From the NCBI GenBank assembly GCA_947172415.1, contig OX359197.1, positions 4,775,673 to 4,839,672 on the forward strand: DNA of 64,000 nucleotides. The letters are read 5' to 3'. The notes under the pieces were generated by a model that saw only the letters and a program-made list of their open reading frames with translations, was not told where the DNA came from and made no database searches. Made by a program: the position numbers and the translations under genes. The DNA is from Chondrosia reniformis. Taxonomy: Eukaryota; Porifera; Demospongiae; Chondrillida; Chondrillidae. Shown in pieces: positions 47,701-59,020 of the stretch; the stretch's first letter is position 1, and each line of letters opens with the position of its first letter.

Positions 47701-48959
47701 AATAATGGGGTTTTGCTAACTGTATCTTATGCATATGTCTATATCACCAATATTATATACAACATTAATATACCATAATTATGCATGTATATAGATCTAT
47801 TGTGTCAAATTTATTATGCAAGGGGATTGAACTATATATACTGCAGACACAAAGTCTGATCAGAGACTTGCTATATGCATGTATGCACATACAGTATATG
47901 GAAACAAAAGGTCACATTAACCACAAATAAACAGCTTTATAAAATATGAGATTATATATTCATACATGTCTTGTATCTATAATACTGGTGTCTGACTACC
48001 CGTAATTAACCTCTTTAAGCATGACTACTACAATACAGTTATGATATCATTGAGAGCCTCTAATAGGACTTTTATAAACTATTTGTATAAAGCAATTGGG
48101 AATATATACAAGTACAGTATAACAGTGGGTGCACGATGGGAATGAGACACTTTGTTCTTTGTATGTCATCTTAATTAGGCATAGATATATCTAGAGCTGC
48201 AATGTATACAGGTAGAATTGGCACTTACATCCCAATTCACACAAATATTCTTACCTACAGATTGGACCATATCTCTTAGCCAAACTCCTTTGAGCTTCAA
48301 GACCAGCACACCCCTGTATATGTATACATATTCTCCTAATATAGAATTATATTTAACTTGCAATTGTTATGAGGTAATATACATACATTAGAAATATTTG
48401 ACAACATAAACAAAATCAAAACACAAACAAAACCATATCAGAATTCGAATTAGCTATAAAATCATACCCCGGGTAATCTGCTCAACTCCTTATAGTTTCC
48501 AAAGAACACTTTCGGGGTCGGTCCGGGTAACTTATACTTGCCACTCTTAAAATGGGTAAACGCTCCAAATACATATCTACGAAAAACAGTTTTTAATTAG
48601 TAGATATAGGAATCATTATTTAACACCAAACACTGTAGGGCCGAATAGGACAGATTTGGCGAAAAAATCGTGAGGCATTTTGTAAGACAATCACGTAAAT
48701 GTGTCTATATACTGGTTACGAGAATACATGCAGATTTATATATATTATTATTACAACTCTCTAATTACTGCTGCTGTTACTTACAATATAGGAGAGCTAG
48801 CTACAGCTAGCGTTGTAATTGTAGTCGATACATTAGCTATTTAGTCGTCACGTATACGTATATATATATTCCTTACCTATAGAAGAGATAGATCAAGATC
48901 GGTATAAAAAACGCCAAGATGGTGCCACCACAGCTAAGCAGGTATGCGAGCGTTGACAT
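44728..48959 (-). CDS. Cytochrome P450, CYP3-clan type, gene 1
   Basis: Twelve exons with agreeing phases (1536 nt, 511 aa): 48959-48877, 48576-48468, 48313-48255, 47621-47525, 47440-47312, 47177-46916, 46729-46602, 46144-45941, 45699-45611, 45474-45337, 45151-44992, 44805-44728. The N-terminal hydrophobic anchor (residues 5-27) implies ER membrane. C-helix GDTWKGLR, I-helix LLFAGNETATN (oxygen activation), K-helix ETLRIYPP (ExxR), EKFNPDR, and haem loop FSDGPRSCLGKRF with the axial Cys are all present. This pattern is closest to the CYP3/thromboxane-synthase group. It is expected to be a microsomal mono-oxygenase fed by P450 reductase; the substrate is unknown. It is a tandem duplicate of the gene at 49395-55860, with all intron positions from exon 3 on shared. 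Confidence 0.93.
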
Positions 48960-49394
48960 TCTCTGTCAAGGTATATAATGATGTCTCTTATCGCAAGGCA
49001 GTCTGTTTTATAAGTGCGAAGGCCCGCCTGAGCGAAAGTTACAGTACGAACTTTGACCTCTTAATGACGTTAGTGCAGACTGTATCCGGATGCCACATAA
49101 TTAATAGAGGTATGAAGGTTAATTAACTTAGGTATATCATATCAGGTAACAATTACATACCGTATATGGGGAATTGAATGCGTGTGTCAAAAGAATGCGA
49201 ATTGCGAGTTTTGACCGTATGCGCAATCTTTTGACACGTATTAATACACGTCCCGTACACCTAAGCTTTATCTCGCATTCTTTTAACCATTATGTTTACT
49301 TAAACCAGTAATTTGCAATCTTTTACTCTCGCATTTATATCCCGATATGCGGTAATACATGCAGGCAGCAAACTAGTTGATAATGGTAAAAAGT
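48960..49394. other. Spacer between the two P450 genes
   Basis: 5' flank of P450-1 and 3' flank of P450-2 (both minus). About half is the MITE at 49158-49354; the rest is AT-rich, and the first 150 bases presumably hold the P450-1 promoter. Confidence 0.45.
49158..49354. repeat. MITE-like element, TACYGTATA family, copy 2
   Basis: Ends TACCGTATATGGGGAATTG and the near-complement ATCCCGATATGCGGTA. Inner inverted blocks of the type CGCATTCTTTTxACAC. Related to 25791-25931 and 50012-50231. Confidence 0.65.
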
Positions 49395-52300
49395 TCAAGT
49401 AGTTCGACGAGTGACTCCAAGCATGATTGTGTCCCTTGGGCCCAGAGTGATTCCAATGTGAGTTTGTAGAGGGCACTGGAGACAAAAAGAAATAGTGAGA
49501 CATTTGATTACAAGATTAAGCCCGACTTAATTAAAGGCTCAACAATCACAAAACAAGATTTGTCAATGTACATGGTGTGAAACTGTATCCTCATCCAAAG
49601 CCTCATAGGTATTTCCCCTAAATAGGTAAATCTAGGAAAGAATCTTTTCCAAGTATTCTTTCCTTGGCCTCATATTGATGTCAACTGTGTCTTTAGGAAA
49701 ATGTTTCACCAGTAGTCGTCAATCAAGATCATGGCAACCCAATAGGGTCGAAGGCAAAGGTCAGAATCTACAACCCATCAACTCACTTCTGTGTCACTTG
49801 TCTGGATGACCCTAAATTCTTTCAGAAGTTCAATGAGCACCATTTTCATCTCTATCATGGCAAACCTCTTCCCAAGGCAACTCCTTGGTCCGTCACTGAA
49901 GGCTAGGAATGACATTGGATGTCTGCCTTCAGCAGCAGAAGAGAACCTGGGAGGAGAGAGTGAAGGAAAGCAGATAAGAAGTGTAATCAGTTAATGCAAT
50001 GCAATACGAACTGTACCACATATTGAGAATTGAATTTGCGTGTCTAAATATGTGAGATTACGAATTTTGCCCACATACACAATTTTTTAACATGTATTGA
50101 TTTGACACCTCAGTAATTCTGTATACTATGAAGCTTATCTCATATTCTTTTAACCACAATGTTTTACTTATACCTGTAATTTAGATAAATCGTAATCTCT
50201 TACCCTCACATTCAATTCCTGATTTACAGTAATGACTTGGAAAATACATATGACTTGAGTTATAAACTTTGATAACACTTATCGAACTACAAAAGTTGTA
50301 CGCTATTTACTCAAACTGTTACCTATCAGGATTAAACTTTTCAGGTTCCTCCCACAGATCAGGATTGTGGTGTATATAGTAGACTGGTATATCAATGTGT
50401 ACACCTGGAGGTATCAGGTGACCTCCTATTTCACACTCCTTCTCACAAACCCTGGACACCCTACAGAAATAATCAATACACCATTTTCTTACCTGCTATA
50501 CATCTACTTGAGAGTAAAAGGCCTATTTGGCATATAGGGAACTAAACCTAGGGGTCCTATATACAAAAATGTACCTCCTTTAATATATACACATTATTAT
50601 TTGTATACCTATTAAAGACATATACAGATTTGGTGACATTTTTGAAAAGGGTAAAAATAAGTATTTTTGGCACATATAACTCTTACTCACTTGGTGAATG
50701 GAGGGTACATCCGAAGTGTTTCATTAATAACATTCTCAAGGTATGGTAGCTCATTCAGAGAGTTATAAAGATCTGCATCCTAGAATGGAGAAATCCAAAT
50801 CCTTCATATACATGCTAAATACAGAGACACTCTATACAGAACAATTATATAAGATTGTTCAGTGGAATCTCCATGCAGCTCATTAATTTAATTTGAATAT
50901 TATTCCAATATTAAGGAATCTTGTCTACAGTCCACTTAATAGTATATACATCAATGAACTAAGTAGCACATTAAAATAGTTGATTCAAACATATTTGCTT
51001 GTCTCAGTTTATATTTTGATGATTAATATTAATAACTTAGTATTACGTATACTACCATTGAGGTTCTCTGAAATTTACTTCAAGACTTTCAAAACATGTT
51101 CATTCTTAAAAGATGTTTACTATAACTAAAAAATACTGAGAGCTAAAGACACCTCTCTGCTAGTTAGTGGTTCTGCCAGAGAATGAAAACTGAGATATTA
51201 AAGAGGGTGTCAGTAAGTGACACTAGTATTAGTTAATGCCCTTACCTAATGTCGCTCAACACAAAACACAAAACACAAAAGGTTATCTTCATCTACATAC
51301 ACACTATAGACAGTTCCATAGATTCCATCACCCTTTGTTGTCAATATAAAATAGAGAACTTTATTGTCCCTTGTACTATAAACTCACAGGATGGGCTTCA
51401 AAATATGCTGTGATTTCATTGGCCAATTTAGTTTGAATGTCTGGGTTAAGTGCCAACAGATAACTGCCAAATGCAAGAGCATTTGTAGCTGTTTCACTGC
51501 CTGCAAACAGCAAGGTATTTACTTGAGCGGCCACCTCATCATCAGACAACTTGGGCTCAGCATCCACAATCAGTTGCAGGATATCTGTTTGCTGAATGTA
51601 TACAGATAAGGTCAGTGGATACTGGCTGCATGCAGTACATAGTTATCTAACGTAATGAACTTTGAAAGTACAGCTTTACTAAGAGCTGACTTAAATTGGC
51701 AGAATGGTAGATACTTCAAATGTAGCTAAAGTTAAGGCTAATTCCAGGAAATTACAAGTACATGTATCTACATGCAAAGAATTCCTTATCTTCCTCAACA
51801 CAGAGTTTGACCTGTTCAATTATACCATATAGTGGGAAAATTTGCCGGGCAATATATTTGGCGTAATGCCCGATTTTAGCATTTAGTGAGTTTTATATTT
51901 TGCGGATTGCCCCATAACATATCGTAACATACCGTTACGTTCAAAATTGATAGCTGCATTTGAGAATTTGGCAAGCTTCAAACTACTCGCCAAATCGCCA
52001 AATTTAAGTCCTTGCCAAATTTTCCCACTATACGGTATTCAAAGAAGCACATTGACTGTGGTGGTTCTCTTACTGTTTCTGGAGAAGCTCTTCTCTCCTG
52101 AGCCATCGTGTAGGCTGCCTGTGCTGCCCTGCTCATGCTCTGCCCAGGAGAGGAACGCCTCAAAAAGTAGCGAAGCAGTGGAACGATGTGAGGAAAATTA
52201 GCTAAACCAATGAAACAGAGACAGACATCACAAGATAGAGTTGAAAGAGCAGAAAAGTAGTATAAACAAAATGCATGTGGATCGTATTTATGTTGAAATA

Positions 52301-55300
52301 CAGGAGAATTAAAGAGGAAGGAAAAGAAGGAGAGAGGGGAAGTGGAGCTTAAGGTGGAGGGAGAGGGGAAGTGGAGCTGAAGGTGGAGAGAGAGAGGGGA
52401 AGTGGAGCTTAAGGTGGAGGGAGAGAGGGGAAGTGGAGCTTAAGGTGGAGGGAGAGAGGGGAAGTGGAGCTTAAGGTGGAGGGAGAGGGGAAGTGGAGCT
52501 GAAGGTGGAGAGAGAGAGGGGAAGTGGAGCTTAAGGTGGAGGGAGAGAGGGGAAGTGGAGCTTAAGGTGGAGGCAGAGAGGGGAAGTGGAGCTTAAGGTG
52601 GAGGGAGAGGGGAAGTGGAGCTGAAGGTGGAGAGAGAGAGGGGAAGTGGAGCTTAAGGTGGAGGGAGAGAGGGGAAGTGGAGCTTAAGGTGGAGGGAGAG
52701 AGGTGAAGTGGAGCTGAAGGTGGCGGGAGAGAGGGAAAGTGGAGCTGAAGATGGAGGGAGAGAGGGGAAGTGGAACTGAAGATGGAGGGAGAGAGGGGAA
52801 GTGGAACTGAAGATGGAGGGAGAGAGGGGAAGTGGAACTGAAGGTGGAGGGAGAGAGGGGGAAGTGGAGCTTAAGGTGGAGGGAGAGAGGTGAAGTGGAG
52901 CTTAAGGTGGAGGGAGAGAAGTGAAGTGGAGCTTAAGGTGGAGGGAGAGAGGTGAAGTGGAGCTTAAGGTGGAGGGAGAGAGGTGAAGTGGAACTGTAGG
53001 TGGAGGGAGAGGTGAAGTGGAGCTTAAGGTGGAGAGAGAGAGAGGGGAAGTGGAGCTGAAGATGGGCAGGATATAGAGCAAGGACATACCCTAAAACAAG
53101 AACATTAAAATCATGCTGCTTAAACTTAAGTAAAGCAATACTTTAATAAACAGTTAAATCAATAAGTTAATAAATGCAAGTACGTACAATGTCTAATGTA
53201 GATGTTGTGAATAAAATGAGAGTGAACAAGAAAAAATATAAAATCGGACTTCAGTCATTTTAACTGTACAATGATAATTTATATGTGTACACAAGAATTG
53301 TTTTGTATTAGGGTAAAGGGTGATATAACAAACTGGAAACAGACAGAGGCTGGGCAAGGTTGGCAAATCAAACCAGTAATTATATAAAATAAAGACATTG
53401 ATGAAGTTAGAAGTAGGGATGGCAGTGCCTACAACAGTGATTAGCATATCTGGAAAAACTAACAAACAAGACATTGAACCTTCTATGTTTGGATGCAAAA
53501 TGATAGCTGAAGTAATGATGAATCATGAACTAACAAAGGAGAACTCGACTCTTAAAGACATCCACTCTGCCTCCTTTCTTGGTAGCTTCAAAAGCCTTTC
53601 CTATGTGTCCTCTCAGAGTGTTTCCTTCACCTTTGACACTTCGACCAAAAAACACAGAAAATAGCATCTCATATGTGACCTCGCTCATCAGCTCATGAAT
53701 ATCAACACTGGCTCCTTTATCTGCTATTGAAGCTACTTTCGCATGAAATCTCTGAATGACAGGCTTTGCATATTCAATAGCCTACATACAGCAAGGATAT
53801 ATACATAGCCTACATATAGCAAGGATATATACATAGCCTACATGCAGCAAGGACGTACATAGCCTACATACAGCAAGGATATATACATAGCCTACATATA
53901 GCAAGGATATATACATAGCCTACATATAGCAAGGATATATACATAGCCTACATACAGCAAGGATATATACATAGCCTACATACAGCAAGGATATATACAT
54001 AGCCTACATATAGCAAGGATATATACATAGCCTACATACAGCAAGGATATATACATAGCCTACATGCAGCAAGGACGTACATAGCCTACATACAGCAAGG
54101 ATAACGTATACACATACACATACCCAGGTTATCCAATGCTAAATAGAGAGACGTCAGACATACTATAGATTGTAGGTTTAGTTATACTACAAGTTAGGCT
54201 ACCTAAAGGCTTTTTCTACCCTATTATCCCAACTTTTGCACAGGCTTAATTAACTCCCTTTCATTTTGAGTGCTCAGTCACAACTAAACTGCAGCCTCTA
54301 CCTTAGTTATTATGAAACCACAAGTGTTTCACTTGTGATGGATTAAAAGGCTAAAGACAATCACAATGCACAGTTTGTTATATTTGACATGTCACTGCTG
54401 ACCAGTTTAAGTTTCTTTGCACTGAAGGCTGGAGTGAGCACATGTCGCAATCCTTTCCATGTGTCTCCCTTAGCTGTGATGATAGTGGGTGTATCAGGGT
54501 CACGCCCAAATGGGAGGATCTGATTTGTCACCTGTAATTCACAAAAATATACCTTGCTTCAACACCTTACCCAACCTAATTTCATAACTTACACCTCTAT
54601 TTTGAAAACAGTCAAACTTCTGAATCAGGATTTGTTTAATTGCATCGAGGTCAGACACCATTACATATGGAGTATACCCAATATAGTAACTATAGAATAA
54701 GCAAGCAATAGTGAATAATCTAAAAACTATGGATGAGAATATATTATGAATGTATGTTTCATAGGTATACTAGACATTTTAATTTTAAGCTTGTATACAA
54801 GTAGGGCTTCGTCAAAGGGGGAATTTGAAGAAAATTAAATTGCAAAATTTTAGTTGCAAACAGCCACAACTACAGTAAGTAGGTTGCCTCTAAACATATT
54901 GCTATATTGTGTAGTGCTTCCTCCTTGTGATAATGTCTATAAAAAACTCTGCTAGCTATCAGTGAGTAATAAAAAGCAAAGAATCTGATGAAGAAAGCCT
55001 ACATTTCCTGTGTGTTCCTACTTGAGAAATATTTATATTACCGAAACATACCCACAAATGGTGCCATATTTCAGTGCTAAACTTCTCTGAGCCTCCAGAC
55101 CAGCACAGCCCTGTGAGGAGTAGGAGGTTGAGCAATCAGTAACAATAAGGGAGACTCAGACAGGTAACCCAGCAATGACTAGCTTACATGATGTGATAGC
55201 TAGATGTCAGTGAGATGTGACAGCTAGATGTCAGTGAGATGTGACAGCTAGATGTCAGTGAGATGTGACAGCTAGATGTCAGTGAGATGTGACAGCTAGA

Positions 55301-55860
55301 TGTCAGTGAGATGTGACAGCTAGATGTCAGTGAGATGTGACAGCTAGATGTCAGTGAGATGTGATAGCTACGTATAGTATAAGTGACAAGGATATGAATG
55401 AATATTTTAACCATATGCATGTAACAACAATCTGTGATGGATGATTAAAGGTAGAGTAACTGAGTAAATAAGGATCAATCCAAATTATTATTGTGTATTC
55501 AATATTCATATAATATATCGCAGTATTCTAATCAAAGTATATAAATCATACCCCGGGTAATTTGCTCAGCTCCTTATAGTTTCCATAGAACACTTTCGGG
55601 GTCGGTCCGGGTAACTCATACTTGCCACTCTTAAAATGGGTAAACGCTCCAAATACATATCTACGTAAATAGTATACTAGTAACAATGTACAAATCGTTG
55701 TTAACATTAGAATTACTGTATACAATGCATACTGTGGGAGATGATCTCCCACATAATTATACAGCGGTACGTGGTGCTCATGGAACATCACTTGCCTGTA
55801 CCAGAGGTAGGTCAGAAAAGAAAGGAGCGCCACTGATCCACTAACCAGCCACGAATCCAT
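49395..55860 (-). CDS. Cytochrome P450, CYP3-clan type, gene 2
   Basis: Eleven exons with agreeing phases (1641 nt, 546 aa): 55860-55552, 55110-55052, 54689-54593, 54531-54403, 53781-53535, 52201-52074, 51591-51388, 50779-50691, 50460-50323, 49946-49787, 49475-49395. It carries GDTWKGLR, LLFAGSETATN, ETLRMYPP and the haem loop FSDGPRSCLGKRF. The first exon is longer than in gene 1 and continuous into the proline-rich hinge (ELPGPTPKV): two hydrophobic segments (about 5-20 and 45-65) precede it, and the intron separating anchor and hinge in gene 1 is absent. Identity to gene 1 is high in the 3' exons (the C-helix, ExxR and haem exons are nearly the same) and lower in exons 5-6. Introns are swollen by three minisatellites and two MITEs. 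Substrate unknown; a microsomal mono-oxygenase by family. Confidence 0.92.
50012..50231. repeat. MITE-like element, TACYGTATA family, copy 3 (diverged)
   Basis: Same layout as 49158-49354 with more substitutions (AATTGAATTTGCGTGTC, TTACCCTCACATTCAATTCC). Inside a P450-2 intron, between exons 50460-50323 and 49946-49787. Confidence 0.55.
51822..52038. repeat. 217-bp MITE with ATACCRTATAGTGGGAAAAT inverted ends
   Basis: The left end ATACCATATAGTGGGAAAAT is complemented at the right end (ATTTTCCCACTATACGGTAT). No ORF. It ends 36 bases from the donor of the P450-2 exon 52201-52074. Confidence 0.75.
52315..53065. repeat. Purine-rich minisatellite (about 25 copies of a 28-30 bp unit)
   Basis: Plus strand is almost pure purine: units built from GGAGGGAGAGAGGGGAAG followed by TGGAGCTTAAGG or variants (GAAG, TGAAG). 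Variants are grouped into higher-order blocks. Within P450-2 intron between exons 53781-53535 and 52201-52074. Confidence 0.93.
53410..53515. repeat. Decayed left arm of the AGTAGGGATGGCA foldback family
   Basis: Starts GAAGTAGGGATGGCA and keeps CAACAGTGATTAGCA, ACAAACAAGA and CTTCTATGTTTGGATGC, matching the arm at 31282-31430 with an internal deletion. It lies 20 bases from the donor of the P450-2 exon 53781-53535. Confidence 0.6.
53785..54105. repeat. 28-bp minisatellite that multiplies a 3' splice site
   Basis: About 12 units of ATAGCCTACATACAGCAAGG plus a TATATAC tail. Read on the minus strand each unit contains GCTGTATGTAG/GCTAT, the same acceptor and first exon bases as the real exon start at 53781. 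The array touches the exon. Confidence 0.88.
55190..55372. repeat. 24-bp minisatellite, about seven copies
   Basis: Perfect or near-perfect units containing GTGACAGCTAGATGTCAGTG, in the first intron of P450-2. A spurious minus-strand frame runs through it. Confidence 0.93.
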
Positions 55861-56129
55861 TAACTAGATGATTACGATGATCACTTCAAACCACAATCGT
55901 TTTGTTTCTGTACTAAATTATCAAGACACCAAGATATGTTCTGCTTTTCGATATAAGAAAGTAGGAACAAAAGAAGGACCTAAGTTGAGTTCCTTAACTG
56001 ATCATGATCATGAACATTCTGAATGAAAGCTTATGATCAAGTTGAAAATGTTGTATATCGGCATGTATAAGTGTATAAAATTTCCTATCCCATCAGCCTC
56101 TATTTAAATCAAGTATATATAATATATAT

Positions 56130-57600
56130 ATAAAAAGTAGCTATTATGTTTAGGGACATCTACATGTCTTGTATTACCCCATATTGTGAATGTTACTACT
56201 GTAAGACCTAAAGGTAGACCTATGTCCTACATGTGTATTTTAATAATGTGAGTTTGTTTTGCCTGTACAAGTAAATTCATTTTTATCCCAAAAATGATGA
56301 AGAGCTGTCTGACCCAGTGGAGAGTAAGGAGGAAACTCTTGTATCCTCATCTAAAGCTCATTTTAAAGTAGTTCCCTATACTAAAGTAGATGTAGGACAT
56401 AAATAACTTTCTACCCATTTCTGTACGTTCTACCTGTTAAAGCCAAGTTGTTTGATCGAATTCTTTGTCAAGCAACTCTGTGAGAATTTGGAGTCAAACA
56501 AACTCCTGAATGTATGTTGCCCAATCTGGTTTTCGATCAAACCACTGCACCCAAGATGTTTTATTAAAATGCACTGATGACTGGAAACGGCTCTCGATGA
56601 TGGTATGATTGTTGGTACGGTAATGATTGATCTGTCTATGACTTTTGATTCTATTGACCATTCCCTTAAGTTTCTTTTGAAGAAATTTGAAGCTCTTGGA
56701 ATCTGAGACAAGGAACACATTTAGTTTGAAAACTACCTGAAAGGAAGGAGGCATAGAGTTGTTGTCAGTAGCACTTGCTCTGAATGGAGAGGTGTAGCTA
56801 CAGGTGTGCCTCAGGGTCCCATTTTGGGGCCACTCCTTTTCTTGGTTTTTGTGAATAACTTGCCCAGTGTTGTTAAACACAGCAAGATCAACCTCTATGC
56901 AGCCACCGTGATCCAGCTATTGCATGTTGTTAACATGTAAAAGAAGACCTTAGAGACATTGTTGCATGAGTGGATAGACGGAAATGGAATGCAGATGAAT
57001 GTGACCCAAACTCAGCTCATGTGCGGCCACAATAAGAAACATCTGGAGGACCAAGTTGAAGTGCGTATTGGGGAAACCTTGCTACAAAAGCAGAATTCGG
57101 TTAAGTATCTCGGTGTTACTGTAGATAAATACCAAAATTGGAAGGCACACATTGCTAATGTATGAAGGATAGACTTGGAAAAAATTGCTGCTGGCAGGCA
57201 TATATCTTTCTAACCAAATTGCTAGTCAGGAAAATGCTGTACTTCTCTTTTGTCATCCCCCATGCATCTGGGCTATTGCTCAGTGGTTTGGCACAATTGT
57301 GGTGTTGTCCTGACTAGCAGAATTGAACGCATTCAGAACTATATGTTCTCAGAATGATTCTAAGGAAACCTCCAAGGAGTGACACCAAGGAGATGCGCAG
57401 TCAATTGGGCCTTCCCACTCTTGAGCAAAGAAGATTTATATAATTCCACACTGTTACCTCAAGCTCATGTGTTATCCTGCCTCCCAAGAAATGTTACTAC
57501 TATAAGACCTATGGATAGACTTATATGTAATGTGTCTTACATGACATGTGTCTTAAAATGCATGTGAGTCTGTTGTGCCTGTACAAGTCAATTGAAGGGT
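56130..57600 (+). mobile_element. Dead LINE (non-LTR retrotransposon) reverse-transcriptase remnant and tails
   Basis: Broken plus-strand frames carry reverse-transcriptase signatures: GVPQGPILGPLLFLVFVNNL (from 56803), then SVKYLGVTVD near 57100 and a LEQRRF-like motif near 57420. The catalytic Tyr-Ala-Asp-Asp site reads Tyr-Ala-Ala-Thr (near 56897), and several frameshifts and stops interrupt it. A second, separate tail copy (about 56190-56300; shared TGTTACTACTRTAAGACCTA) lies upstream. The nearest type by motif is a CR1/jockey-like non-LTR element; subfamily not assignable here. Confidence 0.75.
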
Positions 57601-57639
57601 GGAATTCCCAGAAACAGCTTTCTGGCCCAGTGGGGAATG

Positions 57640-58250
57640 AGGAGGAAACTCTAGTTGTATATCCTTATCCAAAGCTAAGAATACCGACAATTGGTTGCAT
57701 GCATTCGCATAATCAACAGGGTTAGAGACCATTTTGTAACCTGTATACAAGGACATAAAAGGCCAAGGCCTTTATATATGTATGTCATATGATGTCCCTT
57801 GTGTACAAGTTACAAAATGGTCTCTAACCCTGCAACCAACCCTCGGTATTCTTAGCTCCCTCATAAGGCAAATCAAATCTGCTGTGGTTATTAGCTGAGA
57901 CCCCTTTAAGACTGGAACCTTTATAGATATATGGCCATGGCATGCATGCAGATGCATCATCTTCAGTCTATATACTAAGGTGTGAAAAGGTAATTGGTAG
58001 GCCATGTGTTCTACCTTGCAATTGGATGATCTGTATCAATTACTTCTCTCTATGTAGTAGTTGAGAATTTCAAAGCCTGCAACAGTACTATAGTGTGACT
58101 AAAGTCTTGTACTGTTTAAAATGCTGATTATCCTATGGGTCACATTAATTTTGTAACTTGCACTGCATGTGTAGCTAGTTCTTGATTGTAATTTCAATAT
58201 TATATAGTCACTTGGACCTCTTAAATTTGTAACTTGTACTGTGTAGTACT
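57640..58250. repeat. Foldback element fragment (third copy)
   Basis: Inner hairpin 57717-57760 with 57792-57832 (GGTTAGAGACCATTTTGTAA and its complement), then the right arm to the CTGTGTAGTACT end at 58250. Same family as 121-1484 and 12055-12400. Most of the left arm is missing and is replaced by the LINE-associated repeat. Confidence 0.75.
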
Positions 58251-58486
58251 ATGCAAAGAAATAAATATCCATGTACAAACATTTTATAGGTATATATCTA
58301 AATACAGAATATATCATCATCATGAAACTCAAAGCATGTGCATATGTACATGTGTGTGTGATGGTATGACACCACTGATGTAAATAATAAGGGCCACAAA
58401 ATCATCCACATATGCATGAAAAATCTAATATACCATTTTCCTATATAGCTACATGCTATATATATATGCCTATTCTGTAAAAAAGC

Positions 58487-58680
58487 CTATAGGAGAACTA
58501 AACTTGAAGAGAGCTTTGGATGAAGATGCAGGAGTCTTTTCTTTCTTCTTTTCCTTTCTTTCATCTTCTTCTCCACTGGGTCAGACAGCTGTTTCTGGGA
58601 ATTCCACCCTTCATCAGTGATCCTGGGAGTTTTTGTCTTTTTCTTTATCTTGATCTTCTGTGAATCTTTCATATACACTG
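58487..58680 (-). repeat. Dispersed SINE-like/LINE-tail repeat, inverted copy
   Basis: Complement of the 39787-39970 repeat (CAGCTGTTTCTGGGAATTCC, TTTATCTTGATCTTCTGTGA). A minus-strand 63-residue Lys-rich frame here is a product of the repeat, not a gene. Confidence 0.65.
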
Positions 58681-58925
58681 TACTCGAGCTCGTTTACAAA
58701 ATTTAAATATATACGTATATATTACCAAGCCTGCTGATCATAAACCTGTTATATATATATATATATACTTCTTTGGACTTAGATGACATAGAAATTGTAC
58801 ATTAATTTTCTATTTATATAAATTCTTGTATATATATATAGTCCACATCATATATACAGTATCTGTAAATGCAAATATACATTGCAATTGTATATAGAGA
58901 GAGCTACAGCTAGAAATTTACTACT

Positions 58926-59020
58926 AAAATCCCCCAAGGTTATATATAGTCTGGTGACACAGTGCAGTCAGGCAGAAATGGGAGACAGATCAGAGGCTCT
59001 TGCTAACCTTGGGGGATTTT
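58926..59020. repeat. 95-bp element with perfect 17-bp inverted ends
   Basis: AAAATCCCCCAAGGTTA at 58926-58942 is exactly complemented at 59004-59020. The 61-base core is GC-richer than its surroundings. No ORF. Confidence 0.8.

Noticed and set aside
52902-53087. Pro/Ser/Thr-rich minus-strand frame
   Set aside because: It is only the translation of the purine-rich minisatellite.
55184-55420. 78-residue repetitive minus-strand frame
   Set aside because: It is the translation of the 24-bp minisatellite in a P450 intron.
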